Shown here: one piece after another, positions 63,708 through 64,000 of the stretch
Layout: each line of letters begins with the position of its first letter
Numbering within the stretch: the stretch's first letter is position 1
DNA from: Bosea sp. Tri-49
GTDB taxonomy: Bacteria > Pseudomonadota > Alphaproteobacteria > Rhizobiales > Beijerinckiaceae
DNA length: 64,000 nt
Assembly (NCBI RefSeq): GCF_003952665.1
Contig: NZ_CP017946.1
Coordinates: forward strand, 3,038,001 to 3,102,000
Reading direction: 5' to 3'
Notes under the pieces: model-generated
Told to the model about the DNA's origin: nothing
What the model saw: only the letters and a program-made list of their open reading frames with translations
The model's database searches: none
Made by a program: the position numbers and the translations under genes

Positions 63708-64000
63708 TCAGGGAAGGAAGGCCGGCGTTTTCGCCAGGATGTCGCGCGCGCCCGCACTGTCGGCATCCATCTGCACGATCAGTGCGGGAAGCGTATCGAA
63801 CTTCGCCTCGCCGCGCAGGAAGGCGACGAAGGCGACATCGACGGTCTTGCCGTAGAGATCGCCAGAGAAGTCGAAGACGAAGGTTTCGAGCCGGGGCGCG
63901 CCGTCGTCGAAGGTCGGGCGGCTGCCGAAGCTGGCGACGCCATCACGCCAGACACCGTCGATCTTCATCCGGACCGCATAGATGCCGAAGCGCAGGCGGC
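63708..64000 (-). CDS. ribF: Riboflavin kinase/FMN adenylyltransferase, C-terminal part
   Basis: Only the last 97 residues are in the window; the frame continues past 64000. The part visible is the riboflavin kinase domain: GVASFGSRPTFDDGAPRLET followed by VFDFSGDLYGK and the FLRGEAKFD strand. The bifunctional enzyme makes FMN and FAD. It lies upstream of ileS and lspA, a conserved order in proteobacteria. Truncation is due to the window edge. Confidence 0.9.
   Translation of the reverse strand, partial: RLRFGIYAVRMKIDGVWRDGVASFGSRPTFDDGAPRLETFVFDFSGDLYGKTVDVAFVAFLRGEAKFDTLPALIVQMDADSAGARDILAKTPAFLP

Noticed and set aside
1..64000. CRISPR arrays, insertion sequences, rRNA operons
   Set aside because: No regularly spaced repeats, transposase-like proteins with terminal inverted repeats, or rRNA-like sequence noticed on reading.

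Overview
The window is a GC-rich, densely coded piece of an alphaproteobacterial chromosome. The gene families and their order point to Hyphomicrobiales (Rhizobiales), with a Bosea- or Methylobacterium-like organism as the best guess: ctaD-ctaB-ctaG-ctaE-DUF983-SURF1, suhB-like-DUF4170-DUF374-waaA-lpxK, ubiA/DUF6101/rsmE/gshA, RluB-rsmD-mutL-M16-M16 and lspA-ileS-ribF. This placement rests on reading the proteins, not on a database search. Almost everything is chromosomal housekeeping. No rRNA, convincing tRNA, CRISPR array, transposase or prophage block was seen.

Layout. 1-5050: 3' part of the cytochrome c oxidase operon (partial ctaD, ctaB, a small CoxF-like gene, ctaG, ctaE, a DUF983 protein, SURF1). 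5120-11491: thrC, a zinc M16 peptidase, a GNAT acetyltransferase and a membrane PAS-GGDEF-EAL protein, mostly with overlapping stop/start codons. 11498-18465: a REP-like repeat, yqgE, a DsbD-N-like exported protein with a peroxiredoxin, a second GNAT, a luciferase-like oxidoreductase, an AT-richer small membrane gene, and the rnhA-thrB-ispH operon. 18657-26416: a Kef-type antiporter, a MATE pump, a DUF937 protein, a chemoreceptor, and a DUF1127 protein divergent from a LysR regulator over a palindrome-bearing promoter region. 26444-29170: four Tad-type pilin/pseudopilin genes with no Tad machinery in the window.

29261-34560: two different glutamate-cysteine-ligase superfamily genes, rsmE, an exported protein and ubiA. 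34557-39907: DUF6101, an inositol-phosphatase-family gene, DUF4170, and the lipid A/Kdo genes (DUF374, waaA, lpxK) with DUF2093. 40024-44676: two hydrolases, xseA, purD. 44673-45401: a vapBC toxin-antitoxin module behind a 13-bp perfect inverted repeat. 45407-50583: a protein with the full active-site set of fluoroacetate dehalogenase, a patatin phospholipase, an ArsR regulator divergent from a TauE/SafE permease, an M15-like exported peptidase, a GNAT and tadA. 50718-64000: a pseudouridine synthase with very long Arg/Gly-rich tails, rsmD, an inserted HNH-like putative toxin with a DUF2019 partner, mutL, an inactive/active M16 pair, an exported protein, lspA, ileS and the end of ribF.

How the genes work together: the first block builds the aa3 oxidase (subunits, heme A synthesis, copper delivery, assembly). 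thrB and thrC complete threonine synthesis from homoserine. waaA and lpxK build Kdo2-lipid A. rsmE, rsmD, tadA and the RluB-like enzyme modify RNA. mutL, xseA and rnhA maintain DNA. The accessory elements are the toxin/DUF2019 pair, vapBC, the Tad pseudopilin group, the dehalogenase and the AT-rich gene at 15750. The pair at 53494-54590 is the best candidate for an undescribed system.
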